A stretch of DNA of 64,000 bases from Chaetoderma sp. LZ-2023a. Its lineage: Eukaryota; Mollusca; Caudofoveata; Chaetodermatida; Chaetodermatidae. Shown piece after piece: positions 12,325 through 23,259 of this stretch. Under the pieces are notes generated by a model. That model saw only the letters and a program-made list of their open reading frames with translations, did no database searches and was not told where the DNA came from. Location: assembly GCA_034401795.1 (NCBI GenBank), contig CM067373.1, positions 91,160,996 to 91,224,995 of the forward strand, given 5' to 3'. Both the position numbers and the translations under genes were made by a program. Position 1 is the stretch's first letter, and every line of letters begins with the position of its first letter.

Positions 12325-13095
12325 AATGCATAATTAATTTTCTCAAGGACTTATCCGATCAAAATAATAAAATTTTATAGGTATTATCGATATCATTTGC
12401 TCTACCGTTGCAACTGGTCTGCATCATAATTAAAAGGATTTTCAAATTTTTTCCATATTTTTATGGGTTTTGGACATAGCGGTAGCCAATTTTGCAACAA
12501 GAATTAGTAAATGTTATTGTTTTTCAATGGACATTTAATTCATCAAGAGCTTTTCTGATCTCAATAAAACTTTAGTGATTGATTGATTCTATACCATCAT
12601 TGCATCCAGTCTACATTATAATTAAAATAAATTTCAAATTTTTTCCATATATTTAGTGGGTTTGGACTTGGCTTATTTTGAATTAGGTAAATGTTAAAAC
12701 TTTTCAATGGACATGTAGTTCATCAAGGACTTATCCGATCACAGTAAAACTAAATTTTGTCTATGCCATCATAGCATCCTGACTCCCTCATACTGACAAT
12801 GATTGTTAAATTGTTTCCATATTTTTATGTGGTTTAGACTTATTGTGGACCAGGAATTAGAAGAGAGTTAAAGTTTTTCAATGTTCTTTTAATTTATCAA
12901 GGGCTTACCCAATCTCAACAAAACTTTACGGAATTGTTATATATCATCATTACATTCCGTTTGTAGCAAAATTAAAATGGTTTGAAAATTGTGTCCATGC
13001 TTTTACATGATTTGTGTAATTTGTCCCCTTTTGAAGAATCAGAAGAAGGTTTTCAACAGACATTTGATGTATGAAGCGGTATACTATTTTAAGAA
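12325..13095 (+). repeat. Tandem array, about 180-bp monomers
   Basis: Four to five monomers each contain TCATCAAGGACTTATCCGATC, an ACCATCATTGCATCC block and TTCAAATTTTTTCCATAT (near 12345, 12535, 12715 and 12890). Related single monomers lie near 6115 and 33485. Confidence 0.75.
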
Positions 13096-13484
13096 ATCCT
13101 TATTTTTCAACACTGCCACACATGTGTGATATGCGTAAAAACTAAAGGGCTCGATATGCTGGACACTGTTCATCTAGTTAAAGATAAAATTTAAGACTAA
13201 AATGCTTACTTGATTAATTGAGCCAGTCTTTCTAACAGGTTGTAAACATTAAACAACTGATAATGTGCTATAGTTGTGACATAGGCCAGGGCATAATTTA
13301 TCTGGTATCGCATCTCAATTTGCTAGACATATTTAGGCATTTGCTATGCATTCTGCAACATGTATAGCTGTATCTGCTGTGCAAAATTTGTACGGGATTG
13401 CATTTTATTATTGATTTTCTTAAATTCTATTATTCACCTTTTCAACGACAAATCGCTGAAAAAGTAAATTCTTTACTATGTATA

Positions 13485-13575
13485 GCATATTCTGTTAAAT
13501 ATTTTGAAATTACTATGACTGGAAGGCAGCAATGGCTTACAGTCATATTAATTTCAAAATAATCAGCTGCTTTCA
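13485..13575. mobile_element. Foldback MITE core, family B
   Basis: TTCTGTTAAATATTTTGAAA with GACTGGAAGGCAGCAATGGC, followed by the complementary arm. Confidence 0.65.
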
Positions 13576-13904
13576 TGTTTGTTTGCTCGAAGATTGATGT
13601 ATAGGGAATTTATCTGTAAAAGAGTTAATTGCTATACATTTATCAATACAGGCTATGCAAATATGAAATTCTAAATTATACCCTGTAGACAGCTTTGCCA
13701 AAAGCGTAAAAAATATGACAGACAGACCGAGTTGTATTGTACTATTTATGAGTCAGAACTAAAAATCTCCTTGTCCTTCAAATCGACGATCGCTTGACAA
13801 ATCTTTAGGTTTTTTTTACTAATCCGAACCATTAAGTGGGTAATGAACATATCTGACTATATTTTTCACGATGATTATAACGTATATCTTTTCTTTCTTT
13901 CCAG

Positions 13905-14043
13905 TTTCCTGAGCATGGCTTCTACAACCTGGTAGATAAGATTTTGTTATTTCGTCATGACAACGGAACGCCAAATGTGCTTGATTTAATTAGTGAGCCA
14001 TCATCAATCATAGAGGGCACGCTCATCGAAGTTGTACTTTCAG
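13905..14043 (+). CDS. PRKD: Protein kinase D exon (end of ubiquitin-like domain)
   Basis: This is an internal coding exon of protein kinase D, a Ser/Thr kinase activated by diacylglycerol and PKC at the Golgi and plasma membrane. Its 46 codons start FPEHGFYNLVDKILLFRHD, continue through the IEGTLIEVVLS stretch and match the second half of the N-terminal ubiquitin-like domain that controls dimerisation in the vertebrate kinase. The acceptor is a pyrimidine tract plus CAG just upstream and the donor is G|GTAAGG at 14044. The exon is 139 nt and ends one base into a codon, which fits the phase of the next exon. It is short and is the only host coding sequence in the first 39 kb. The identity rests on remembered similarity to PRKD1-3. 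A single invertebrate orthologue is likely, so the vertebrate paralogue number is not meaningful here. Confidence 0.93.
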
Positions 14044-14096
14044 GTAAGGACATTCACTCACATGTAATGAAGGTAATATAATTTGGCAAGACTCTC

Positions 14097-14280
14097 ACCT
14101 CTCCCCCTCTCCCTCCCCCCTCCATCCCTCCCCTCTCCCTCTCTTCCTGTTCCCCCCCCCCCCCCCCCATCCCTCCCTCCCGCTCTCCTCCCCCTCCCTC
14201 CCTTCATTCCCCCCCTCTCCATCCCTCCCTCCCTCCCTCCCTCCCTCCCTCTCACTCTCCCCCTCCTTCCCTCCCTCTGG
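14097..14280 (+). repeat. Pyrimidine-rich microsatellite (CCCT/CTCC)n with C-run
   Basis: Almost pure pyrimidine on the plus strand, beginning about 55 bp after the PRKD exon donor. It contains a run of 15-16 C near 14153-14168. Open frames across it on either strand are low-complexity artefacts. Confidence 0.9.
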
Positions 14281-14284
14281 ACAC

Positions 14285-14883
14285 TTTTACCGTAGCTGTG
14301 GGGACATCACCTTTTTCTCTCATTTTTTGATTTTCATTTCCTTCGTGTTTCTGCGTGTGTTGGCAAAATAAAAAATACTAAAGGGATAGCGATTGTTACA
14401 ATTAACTAAAAAAAGTGAGAGAACACTGTGGGGATGGTCCCCACACAGAGCGGGCACCTAGTGAGAGAGTCCCCACAAATGTGAGAAACACTGGGGACAT
14501 ACTCTCTGATTGGCAGTTCATGCCGTAGCAGCAGTATGTGGATGGGAGATTACACCGCCGCCTAGTCAGTGCATGTGAGTGTTTATCATATCACGTGTTC
14601 GTATGCCTCGTGCAATATTTTTCTTACATGAGAGTGTGAGATAATTTTGTGGGTCCATTTCAATGTGAGAGAAGGTGAGAGAAATGAAAAAACGTAAAAA
14701 AAATCGAAAAACATGAGTTGTGGGGACACAAATTCTAAATACATTTTTTGACATTTCACGCTTATCCTGATCGTTTGAGCTACCGTAATTGTGGGGACAG
14801 GGCATTGTCCCCACAATCCAAGCATATCCCCATCCCCAGAGTGTAGGGCCAGACATGAAAATGTCCCTGGAATTACGGTAAAA
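14285..14883. mobile_element. GTGGGGACA element, copy 1
   Basis: Ends are TTTTACCGTAGCTGTGGGGA and, inverted, TTTTACCGTAATTCCAGGGA. Internally it repeats GTGGGGAC and GTCCCCAC several times, including GGGGACAGGGCATTGTCCCC. There is no transposase. The target duplication is unclear because it is bordered by CT-rich repeat. Confidence 0.7.
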
Positions 14884-14886
14884 CAA

Positions 14887-14888
<2 letters not shown>

Positions 14889-14981
<93 letters not shown>
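14889..14981 (+). repeat. (TC)n microsatellite, 93 bp
   Basis: Uninterrupted TC dinucleotides between the two GTGGGGACA elements. Confidence 0.97.
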
Positions 14982-14983
<2 letters not shown>

Positions 14984-14988
14984 ACGGG

Positions 14989-15581
14989 TTTACCGTAACT
15001 GTGGGGACATCACTTTTTTCTCTCATTTTTTAAATTTCATTTCCTTCATGTTTCTGTGTGTGTTGGCAAAATAAAAAATACTTCTAAGAGGGATAGCGAT
15101 TGTTACCATTAACTAAAAAAGTGAGAGAACACTGTGGGGACGGTCACCACACAGAGCGGGGACCTAGTGAGAGAGTCCCCACAAATGTGAGAAACACTGT
15201 GGGGACATACTCTCTGATTGCCAGTTCATGCAGTGGCAACAGTATGCGGATGGGAGATTACACTGCCGCCTAGTGGCGCACGTGAGTGTTTATCATATCA
15301 CGTGTTCGTATGCCTCGTGCAATATTTTTTACATGAAAGTGTGAGATAATTTTGTGGGGACATTTTATTGTGAGAGAAGGTGAGAGAAATGAAAAAACGT
15401 AAAAAAATGGAAAAACATGAATTGTGGGGACACAAATTCTAAATACATTTTTGGACGTTTCACGCTTATCCCGATGTTTGAGCTACCGTAATTGTGGGGA
15501 CAGGGCATTGTCCCCACAATCCAAGCATGTCCCCAGAGGGTATGGCCTAGACGTGAAAATGTCCCCAGAATTACGGTAAAA
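14989..15581. mobile_element. GTGGGGACA element, copy 2
   Basis: A second copy in the same orientation, starting 704 bp after copy 1 and closely similar throughout. It is also followed by AAGCTC(GC) and (TC)n, so the repeated unit is element plus TC tract. Confidence 0.75.
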
Positions 15582-15585
15582 TAAG

Positions 15586-15609
15586 CTCGCTCTCTCTCTC
15601 TCTCTGCAG
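15586..15609 (+). promoter_or_regulatory. Possible cryptic 3' splice site
   Basis: CTCGC(TC)n GCAG followed by TCACAG is a textbook polypyrimidine tract plus CAG in the sense orientation of PRKD, 1.57 kb after the exon. Whether it is used cannot be told from sequence. Confidence 0.3.
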
Positions 15610-15888
15610 TCACAGAACACGCTTCACATCAAGCTCTAAGACCATCATTTCTGAACTTGAAAATACACATGCTTTAGAATCAATTATTTAATTACTTTTG
15701 AAGCTCATGCAGTATCATCAGAGGTCTATAGTTGTTAGAAGAGTAACCACCCCTGATTTATTCGGCTTAGAAAGTTCATTATAGTGATTGATTTGCGGCG
15801 AGCATATTTGACTAATAGAGGGTGCAGTGGGTGGGTAAATGGTTGGTTGTGTCATCAGCGCGTTCATGCTTTCAGATTAGTTAACCTT

Positions 15889-16094
15889 TTAACCCTTCAA
15901 TTTGTTCAAGAAAATTTTAATTTTCTCATAGAAAATGTCCATTTGCAGACCAAGAAGACAATTTTTGAAAATTTACCAATGGTATGACTGGCTCGGTTAT
16001 TGATAAAAAATAGTCATCTCTTGGTCTGCAAATGGACATTTCTCAAGACCACTGCAGAAGCCGGTTTTGTCTGATATGAGGCTTAAAGGGTTAA
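15889..16094. mobile_element. Palindromic MITE, family A (loop region shortened)
   Basis: From TTAACCCTTCAATTTG to GAGGCTTAAAGGGTTAA. The hairpin tip is deleted after GGCTCGGTTATTGA. Confidence 0.8.
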
Positions 16095-16135
16095 TATGAG
16101 AAAGCGTCTGTCTTTGCAATCAATAACTTTGGTTA

Positions 16136-18545
16136 TTAGCTCACCTGGCCTGAAGGGCTAAGTGAGCTTCTCCCATGGCGGCTGTTGGTCGTCCATCGAT
16201 GCTTCCTTTAAACAACTTCTCAAGAACCACTTGGCTGATTTCAATTATATTTGGCAGGAAGCATCCTTAGGGCATAAGGATCCAAGTTTGTTCAAACGGA
16301 GCTGATCGACCGATGTCGCGCCTGCCATCTTGGATTTTGGCAGATTTTTAGAAAGTTGCTTAAAATAATTCTTCTTAACCGCTGAGGATCGATTCTAAAC
16401 TCATGAAATATCATCTAGGGCAAGAGGTGAACCAAGACTGAATGGATCTGTTTCAAATCTGGGAGATATAATTAGGCACTGAGCTCCTTTTAGGGTTTGT
16501 TTAAGGGAAGTTGATGCATAAGAAAACAATCAAAATGTAGCATGTTTGGCGGCCATATCGAATTTCTTTAATTAGCTCACCTGGCCTGTAAGGCCAAGTG
16601 AGCTTATGCTGTGGCGACTGGCCATCATCCATCCGTCAAGTTTTCGTTTAAATGACTTCTCAAGAACTACTGGGCCGATTTCAATTATATTTGGCAGGAA
16701 GCATCCTTAGGGTATAGGGATCCAAGTTTGTTCAAACGAAGCCGATGGACCCATCTTGGATTTCGGCCGATTTTTAGAAACGTGTTTAAAAATGTTCTAC
16801 GAAACCACTTGTGGGATTGAATCAAAATTCAGGAAATATTGTCTAGGCCAAGAGCTGAACCAAGTTTGTTCAAGGTAACTTGATTGGCCAAATACTTCGA
16901 CGGCTATCTTGAATGACCTAGTTTTAGTGAAAACGACTTCTCCAGAACCCTGGAAGGGATCAGGCCGAAATTTGGGAGATATGATTAGGGGCTAAGGCCC
17001 ATTAAAGTTTGTTCAAGGGAAGTTGATCCATCAAAAAACATGGCTGCCATGGGCCAATCAAAATGTAGCATGTTTGGCAGCCATATTTGATTTTTTTATT
17101 TGATGGATTTTGAGGCTAAAATTGTTTTTATATATGTTTTTGGGTATTGTGATCTCAAATTTGCCATTTTCGAAACTGGCGGATGAACGGTTTCGGTTTG
17201 GCGGCCATCTTGGATAATTTTCCCGCCAAAAGCTCCTGTACTAAAGCAATGGGAAATTTAAAATGGTTTCTCGAGCACCACTAGGCAAATTACAGTTCTA
17301 TTTGGCAAGAACAATCCTTAGGACATAGAGATTCAAGTTTGTTCAAATGAAGCCGATCAGCCCATCTTGGATTTTGGCTGATTTTTAGAAATCTATTTAA
17401 AAATCACTAAAACTGCTTGGCGCATCGATCCAAAACTCATTAAATATGATCTAGGGAAAGTGCGGAACCAAGTTTGTTCAAGGGAACTTTATTGGCCAAA
17501 TAGTTTGGTGGCCATCTTGGATGACATAGTTTTCGCGAAAAAGACCTGTAGAACCGCTATAGGGATCAGACAGAAATTTGGGCGATATGATTAGGGACTA
17601 AGGGCCATTAAAGTTTGTTCAAGGAAAGTTGATCTGTAAAAAAACATGTCTGCCATGGGCTAATCAAAATGTAGCATGTTTGGCGGCCATATTGGATCTT
17701 TTTATTTGATATCTTCTCGAGAACCACTGAGCCGATTTCAGTTATATTTGGCAGCAACAAGCCTTAGGGCATAGAGATTCAAGTTTCTTCCAATGACGCC
17801 GGTCGACTAATTTAGCGGTGGCCATCTTGGATTTTGCCTAATTCTTAGAAATATATTTTTAAATCTGAAATCGCTGGGTGCATCGATCCAAAACTCATTA
17901 AATATGATCTAGGGCAACAGCTGAAACAAGTTTGTTCAATTGAACTTGATTGGCCAAATAGTTTGGTGGCCGCCAGCTTGGATGACCTTGTTTTTCCGAA
18001 AACAACTTCTCCAGAGCCACTGAAAGGATCAGGCTGAAATTTGGGAGATTTGATTAGGCACTAAGCGCCATTAATGTCTGTTCAAAAGAAGTTGATACAT
18101 AAAGAAACATGGCCTCTGCTTTTTTGTTACAATTCTGCTCAACTTTTGAAATGACTAAAAATCCTCTTTTCCGAATCTGCAGGGGGGATTGATTCAAAAC
18201 TCATAACAGGTTATCTAGGGAAATGGCTGAACTAAGGTTGTTCTTTGGAACTTGATTGCCTAATGCTTTAGCAGTCATCTTGGATGACCTGGTTTTCATG
18301 AAAACGACTTCATCTCCAGAATTTCTGAACGAATTGAGCCGAAACTTGGGAGATATGATTAGGGACTAGGGGCCATTAACGTAGGTTTGTTCAAAAAGTT
18401 GATACATAAAGAAACATGACCTCTGTTTTCTTGTTACAATTCTTCTCAACTCCTTTGGGTTATACTTAATGTTGATAGCCTTTCTAGTTGAAATGCCTAT
18501 GTTGCAGGTGAGCGATACAGGCCCCTTGTGCCAGTTGTTTGATGG
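16136..18545 (+). repeat. AGCTCACCTGG-family repeats, nested
   Basis: There are two heads, at about 16139 and 16573 (the second AGCTCACCTGGCCTGTAAGG then CCAAGTGAGCTTATGC), followed by several cycles of TTTCAATTATATTTGGCAGG, GGCCATCTTGGAT and TTGTTCAAGGGAA. The tail is at about 18508-18540 (GGTGAGCGATACAGGCCCCT). A younger copy appears to have inserted into an older one. Confidence 0.75.
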
Positions 18546-19740
18546 TTTTATAGGTTTTGGTATGCTGATTTCAAATTTTCTACATTCAAAACTGTTGGAT
18601 GAATGGTTTTGTAGCCATCTTGGATGATTTCCCGCCAAAAGCTCCCTCACTAATGCAATAGGAAATTTAAAATGTCTTGTTCGCAAGAACTACTGCGCCG
18701 AGTTCAATTATATATGTCAGGAAACATCCTTATGGCATACAGATCAAAGTTTGTTCAATGGAAGCCGATCAGCCATCTTGGATTTTGGCCAATGTTTAGA
18801 AATGTCTAAAAATCTCCGAAACCGCTTGGGGGATCGATTCAAAACTCATGAAATAGATGTCGGGCAACAGCTGACCCAAATTTGTTCAATGGAACTTAGA
18901 TGTACATGTAATTGGCCAAATGCTTCGGCGACCATCGTGGATGACCTAGTTTCCCCGAAGACTACTCCAGAATCGCTGAACTGATCAGGCTGAAATTTGG
19001 GAGACATGATTAGGCACTAAGCACCATTAAACTTTGTTCAAAGGAAGTTGATACTTTAAAAAAACATGACCGCTGTGGACCAATCAAAATTGGACGTTTT
19101 TATTTGATAGATTTTAAAGCCGAAGTTGGTTTTATATAGGTTTTGTGTATGCTGATTTCAAATTTGTCACATTTAAAACTGTCGGATAAATGGTTTGGTG
19201 GCCATCTTGGATCATTTTCCTACCAAAGAAATCACATACCAAAGCTATAGTTAATTTAAAATGTCTTCTTGAGAATCACTGGATCGATTTGAACCAAATT
19301 TTATAGGTCACATCCTTGTTATCCCCATGTTTAAAAAAAATGTTGGTTATATTGTACATAATTACATGTCCATCTGTGCATGCATCGGTTTGTCTGTCAT
19401 GCTAGCTCCGAAACCATTGGACTAACTTAAACTAAATTTGTGACTTAATAATATGATTGGTCTGCAAGATAATAATTACATTTGGCTTATAATCTAATTC
19501 ATCTTACCCATATGATCGCGGAGTGTAAAAGAACATGTTCATTTGGCTCTGCCTCCAGGGGAGAGGATGGGTCGGTCAGAAGGTCAAAGTGGTGAAGAGG
19601 GAGATGTGCGCATTCAATCTAGTTCTTGTTGCTGTTCTGGCCACACCTTATGATTCTCTTTATAAGTGATGACCTTTCCAGTTTAAATGCCTGTGTTCCA
19701 GGTGATCGATACAGGCCCCTTGGGACTCTAGTTAAAAAGT
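18546..19740 (+). repeat. AGCTCACCTGG-family repeat, continued, with its own tail
   Basis: The same internal cycles continue with more divergence. The segment ends at GGTGATCGATACAGGCCCCT then TGGGACTCTAGTT. It probably represents the 3' part of the older element interrupted by the previous one. Confidence 0.6.
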
Positions 19741-19839
19741 TAAATTGTATCAGGTGTTCACAAAAGAAAGGAAGCCTCTTAAATCTAGTCATTTGCAAGA
19801 TCAAATACCTTTTGTGTGCTTCAGCATGGTGGTAGAACA

Positions 19840-20077
19840 TTAACCACTTTATTGTCAAGCCAGCATAAAATCGCTTTCTGCAATGGTCTTTGGGAATGTC
19901 CATTTGCAGACCAAGAGACAGCTATGTCTAAAGATTTATGACTGGAATGCCTTGCTTGAATTACTGGGCCAGTCATTCCAGTGAGAAATTTTCAAAAATA
20001 GTGTCTTGATCTGCAAATGTGCATTCACTGAGAAAAAATGTGTATATGTTGTTGACCAGTAAAGGTTTAAAGAGTTA
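19840..20077. mobile_element. Palindromic MITE, family A
   Basis: From TTAACCACTTTATTGTCA to AAAGGTTTAAAGAGTTA. A diverged but recognisable full-length copy. Confidence 0.75.
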
Positions 20078-20151
20078 CTTACTGTATTTTGCTCCTGTAA
20101 GGGAGATGATGTCTCAGGCAAGCTTGACTGTATATAGAATTCAGTGCATAA

Positions 20152-20335
20152 TTAACCCCTTGATCCTGAAATTTGTTCAAGAGAATCTAAATTTTGTTAT
20201 CACAAAATCCATTTGCAGACCGTCAGAAGATTATCTTTGAAAATTGATCAGTGGAATGACTGGCTCAGTTACCGAGCCAGTCAGTCTGTTGATAAATCTT
20301 CAAAAAAATCTTGTTCTACAAATGTTAAGAATTAA
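20152..20335. mobile_element. Palindromic MITE, family A (right end lost)
   Basis: Starts TTAACCCCTTGATCCTG. The tip CTGGCTCAGTTACCGAGCC is intact; the copy fades after the second arm. Confidence 0.75.
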
Positions 20336-20914
20336 TGTTTCAAATGTAAGAATTCTATTAAAAATGTGCATAGCATGGATGTAACAAAGAGAAGAATTCA
20401 TATTTCTGTATATGTTCTTTAGAGTTTGTCCCCCTCAATGTATCTGAATAATTGTCTGATCTAAATGCGTACGCATGCCTCACGATGCCCGGCATTCGGC
20501 TAAATTCAGCTGCAGTCTTATTCAGACTGTTCTTGCTATTTAGATATACAGTGCAGATATTTTCCCGTGTTTTTCCAAACCTGGAAACAAAATCTCGGGG
20601 ATCGTGTTAGTTTTAGTAAAGATTGAATTTATCTGCCATATATTTACGTAAATCATAATATCTTCATGACATTAATGTAATAAATTTACAATTTGTTGAC
20701 TAAAAGAATGAGCTGGCAAGTTCTAATTATTCTTGTAGTGTTTTCTATGTATGTGCATCTCTAGTTAGAATTCAGTGACTAAAGACTTCCATATATATGG
20801 AAATAAGACCGTCATTCCAGACTCTGTAGCACACTCACATTTGTGTCACTATTGTTAGATATTTATGTACATACAAATCACCATTACCTAAATCATTGTA
20901 TGACGACCGCATCA

Positions 20915-21146
20915 TAACCTTTTCATGTCAAAGCCAACCAAACCTGGCCTCTAGTTATCTTGAGGAATGTCCATTTGAAGGTCAAGAGAAGACTGTTTTT
21001 GGAAATTTACCACTGAAATATCTGGCTCGATAACCAAGCCCGCCATTCGAGTGGTGAATTTTCAAAAATAGTAATTTCTGAGCCTGCAAATGGACAATAA
21101 CCAAAATTTATATTTTCTTGACCAAATGTGTCGACTAAAGTGTTAA
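20915..21146. mobile_element. Palindromic MITE, family A
   Basis: From AACCTTTTCATGTCA to GACTAAAGTGTTAA. Both arms are present. Confidence 0.75.
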
Positions 21147-21224
21147 TGATGAAAAGAATGTCTGTATTTGTATGATCTTTACAACTGTGATACTAAGGAT
21201 ATGTTGTCAAAATGCAAGTTCCAG

Positions 21225-21266
21225 TTTAACCATCGAATTTGTTCAGGAAAACTTCAATTTTCTGAT
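21225..21266. mobile_element. Palindromic MITE, family A, left part of a split copy
   Basis: TTTAACCATCGAATTTGTTC to TTTTCTGAT. The rest of this copy continues at 26906 as GATAGAAAATGTC. Intact copies read CTGATAGAAAATGTC (for example at about 40888), so the intervening DNA is an insertion. Confidence 0.85.
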
Positions 21267-21537
21267 TAGTAGAGCAGATATGTGAAAAAGATGTTCCATT
21301 CTGGCAGAAAGCATGAAATTTGGCATATAGGTGGTTTAAGGTATCCTGATCATAATTAGATGTGGTGCCACATGATTCTACCAAGGGAACCCATTCAAAA
21401 TGGCGAATTCAAAATGGCCGCCTTCCCAGCAGAAAATTTGCATTACTCAAGCTCTAGACGGAGTAGAGAGATGGGATTAATTAGGGGTTACATGGGTCAA
21501 TCGCTATAATTCTACTCACTACAATACTCTAAATATG
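21267..21537 (+). repeat. Academ-type element, left terminal inverted repeat
   Basis: It matches the inverse of 26625-26905 along nearly all its length, including GATGTTCCATTCTGGCAGAA, TTTGGCATATAGGTGGTTTA and AATACTCTAAAT. Confidence 0.88.
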
Positions 21538-21782
21538 TAAATATCAATCCTTCCATAGCGACCACCTGTGTTTGCTGTCAAAAGACGGTGGCTCTTTAAG
21601 ATGTGTTATCGAAAAGATCTATCTCTTGAGAACAAAAGCAATATAGCATCTAGAAAGTTTGAATTACTTGTTTTCTTAATATCGAACCAAGTAATGGTTG
21701 TTATAGATACGTTCAATTATCCTATTAGAGTATGCAAGGCTATACATGATGCTGTTGATTGTTGAATCATGATTCACAGACG

Positions 21783-22323
21783 TCACATGCATTGTGCACC
21801 GCATGAGCACAACTGTGTACAAGGTAAGTTGGATTTATACCATTTGCATCTGCCAGTGCAATTACTTTTGCAAGCACATTTCATGAGTTCCCGGCATGCT
21901 TTAGATGCGTCTGCAAGCAAACTCCATTGCGGTGACCAAGTGTCTCCATCTCTGACCCAACCCCAGTCAGCTGGCGACGGCGTTTTTGGATTTGCGTGGA
22001 GTGATTGGCCCCAAAGATGACCTGCCTGGAACGCAGCACGTTTGGTGTGTTGCAGCTGAGCTGCACTGGTCGGAGGAATGTTTTCTAGCTGCCTGTTGCC
22101 AAAAGCGAAAAGCCGGTTTCGTGCCTCATTGACCTTGACAATGGTGATGTGCGTTTGTACAGTAGTACGACAAACCTCTCCAGCGTTTCCAGACACAGTG
22201 TCACACCCAGAGAAAGCATGCATAAATAGCAGTCCTTGTGACGCTTCTACACCCAAAACTGTTGCAATGCCATGAGCTGATACATAGCGGAAGATCTTCC
22301 CATGGCCAAATGCGACCCAGAGA
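21783..22323 (-). pseudogene. Academ-type protein: XPG C-terminal part and Cys-rich tail
   Basis: An open frame at 22256-21783, extendable upstream to about 22390 in the same frame, contains TDTDVVVLA and HAFSGCDTVS. These resemble the internal acidic motifs of FEN1/XPG nucleases (DxD and GSDY). In relatives GCDT is followed by a Gly-x-Gly-Lys-Lys helix-two-turn-helix; here this has gone and the frame jumps to VNEARNRLFA, so DNA binding by the nuclease would be lost. The C-terminus has a CxC...C...RC...L.CT.LC.C...C pattern like tesmin/CXC zinc clusters. The product belongs to the same polypeptide as the upstream frames. Confidence 0.7.
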
Positions 22324-23259
22324 TCACACCCATGAAGAAGGTTTGCTGTCCATATGGCTAGGACTACGACGTCTGTATCTGTAGCATGAATTCATCATTA
22401 TTGTTCGATAACGTTGGTGATATGCATGGAAGGTGTGGAGCAACATTCTACCATCTGCTTCATCTTGCATGCATGGGGCGAGTTGCGAGACGTCATCCTC
22501 TGGCCTCATCAGCCCGTTTTCCTCACATGTTGTGACGAGTATCTTTCCTTCTGGTAGCTCGAATGACTCCAATGTATGTGCGAGAAAGATGAAGAGGCCT
22601 GTTTTGTTTGCATCAACTCGTAGGAAAGTTTTCCAATTTTGAGGGAGTCTTGTACTCGATGCAACACAAAGAGCTTCACCATGTCCCCGTAATTTTCTAG
22701 CGTGTGTCTTCAAGCTTCCCGCCTTATACACGTCCCATACAACATCCAATCTTTTAACCGTCTGTAGTTGTCTAGCAATATGTGGGAGGAAGTCGTGCTC
22801 TGCAGAATCTCCAAATGTGTTCACTAGATTATGCATCATAGCTGCTCCGTCAATGATCTTCACTTCAACCGCTGGACAATCAGCTGCACGAGCTACTAAT
22901 GCTTCCAAACATCCCATCAGATCTGATTTGCTGCCTTGGCGCATTGCGTTGCTCTCAGCAAGTGATGGGGGCCATGGATGATTCTCATGCTCAAAGAATG
23001 AATCACGGTCTCCGTCTCTGGATTGGCAGGAAATGTACAGTCTAGAGAATAACTGTACATCTCTCTTCATTGCAACAAGCTTCTTGTTGGTTCTAGTACT
23101 CTTCCTCTGTTTTGATTTGAACAAAGCCCAATTGTTCTTTTGGATTGGGTCATATACCGATTTTGATGATACAGATAGTCGATCTGCGACGAATGCGTGG
23201 TACTGTCTGATGCCTAGTTCTTCTGCTGTTCGGATTGCATTCACTACAGACTCGGACAT
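22324..23259 (-). pseudogene. Academ-type protein: XPG/FEN-like nuclease N-terminal part
   Basis: This 311-codon open frame starts MSESVVNAIRTAEELG and carries VKIIDGAAMMHN, LDVVWDVY, VDANKTGLF and EADGRMLLH. The Asp of IIDG and the EAD motif are where XPG-family enzymes have metal-binding acids. A frameshift near 22385-22395 makes the last 25 residues out of frame; in another frame the sequence continues ATDTDVVVLAI. Its start overlaps the end of the previous frame out of register, which marks another frameshift near 23255. In relatives this is the middle of one long protein. I call it a nuclease by motif, not by any measured activity. Confidence 0.7.

Larger units (their letters stand above)
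1..13904 (+). other. PRKD intron (upstream part)
   Basis: This is intron upstream of the first PRKD exon. It ends in a strong acceptor, a pyrimidine run (tttctttctttccag) with AG at 13903-13904. I looked for the preceding exon, which in vertebrates encodes the start of the ubiquitin-like domain, and saw none, so it probably lies left of the window. The sequence is mostly the repeats listed separately. Positions 1-639 and 1141-1689 hold no recognised gene; the second stretch has diverged pieces of the tandem-repeat families found later. Confidence 0.7.

Noticed and set aside
14058..15033. Frames reading GGRE, PPSLPS, RERERE or SLSLSL
   Set aside because: Low-complexity translation of CT-rich microsatellites.
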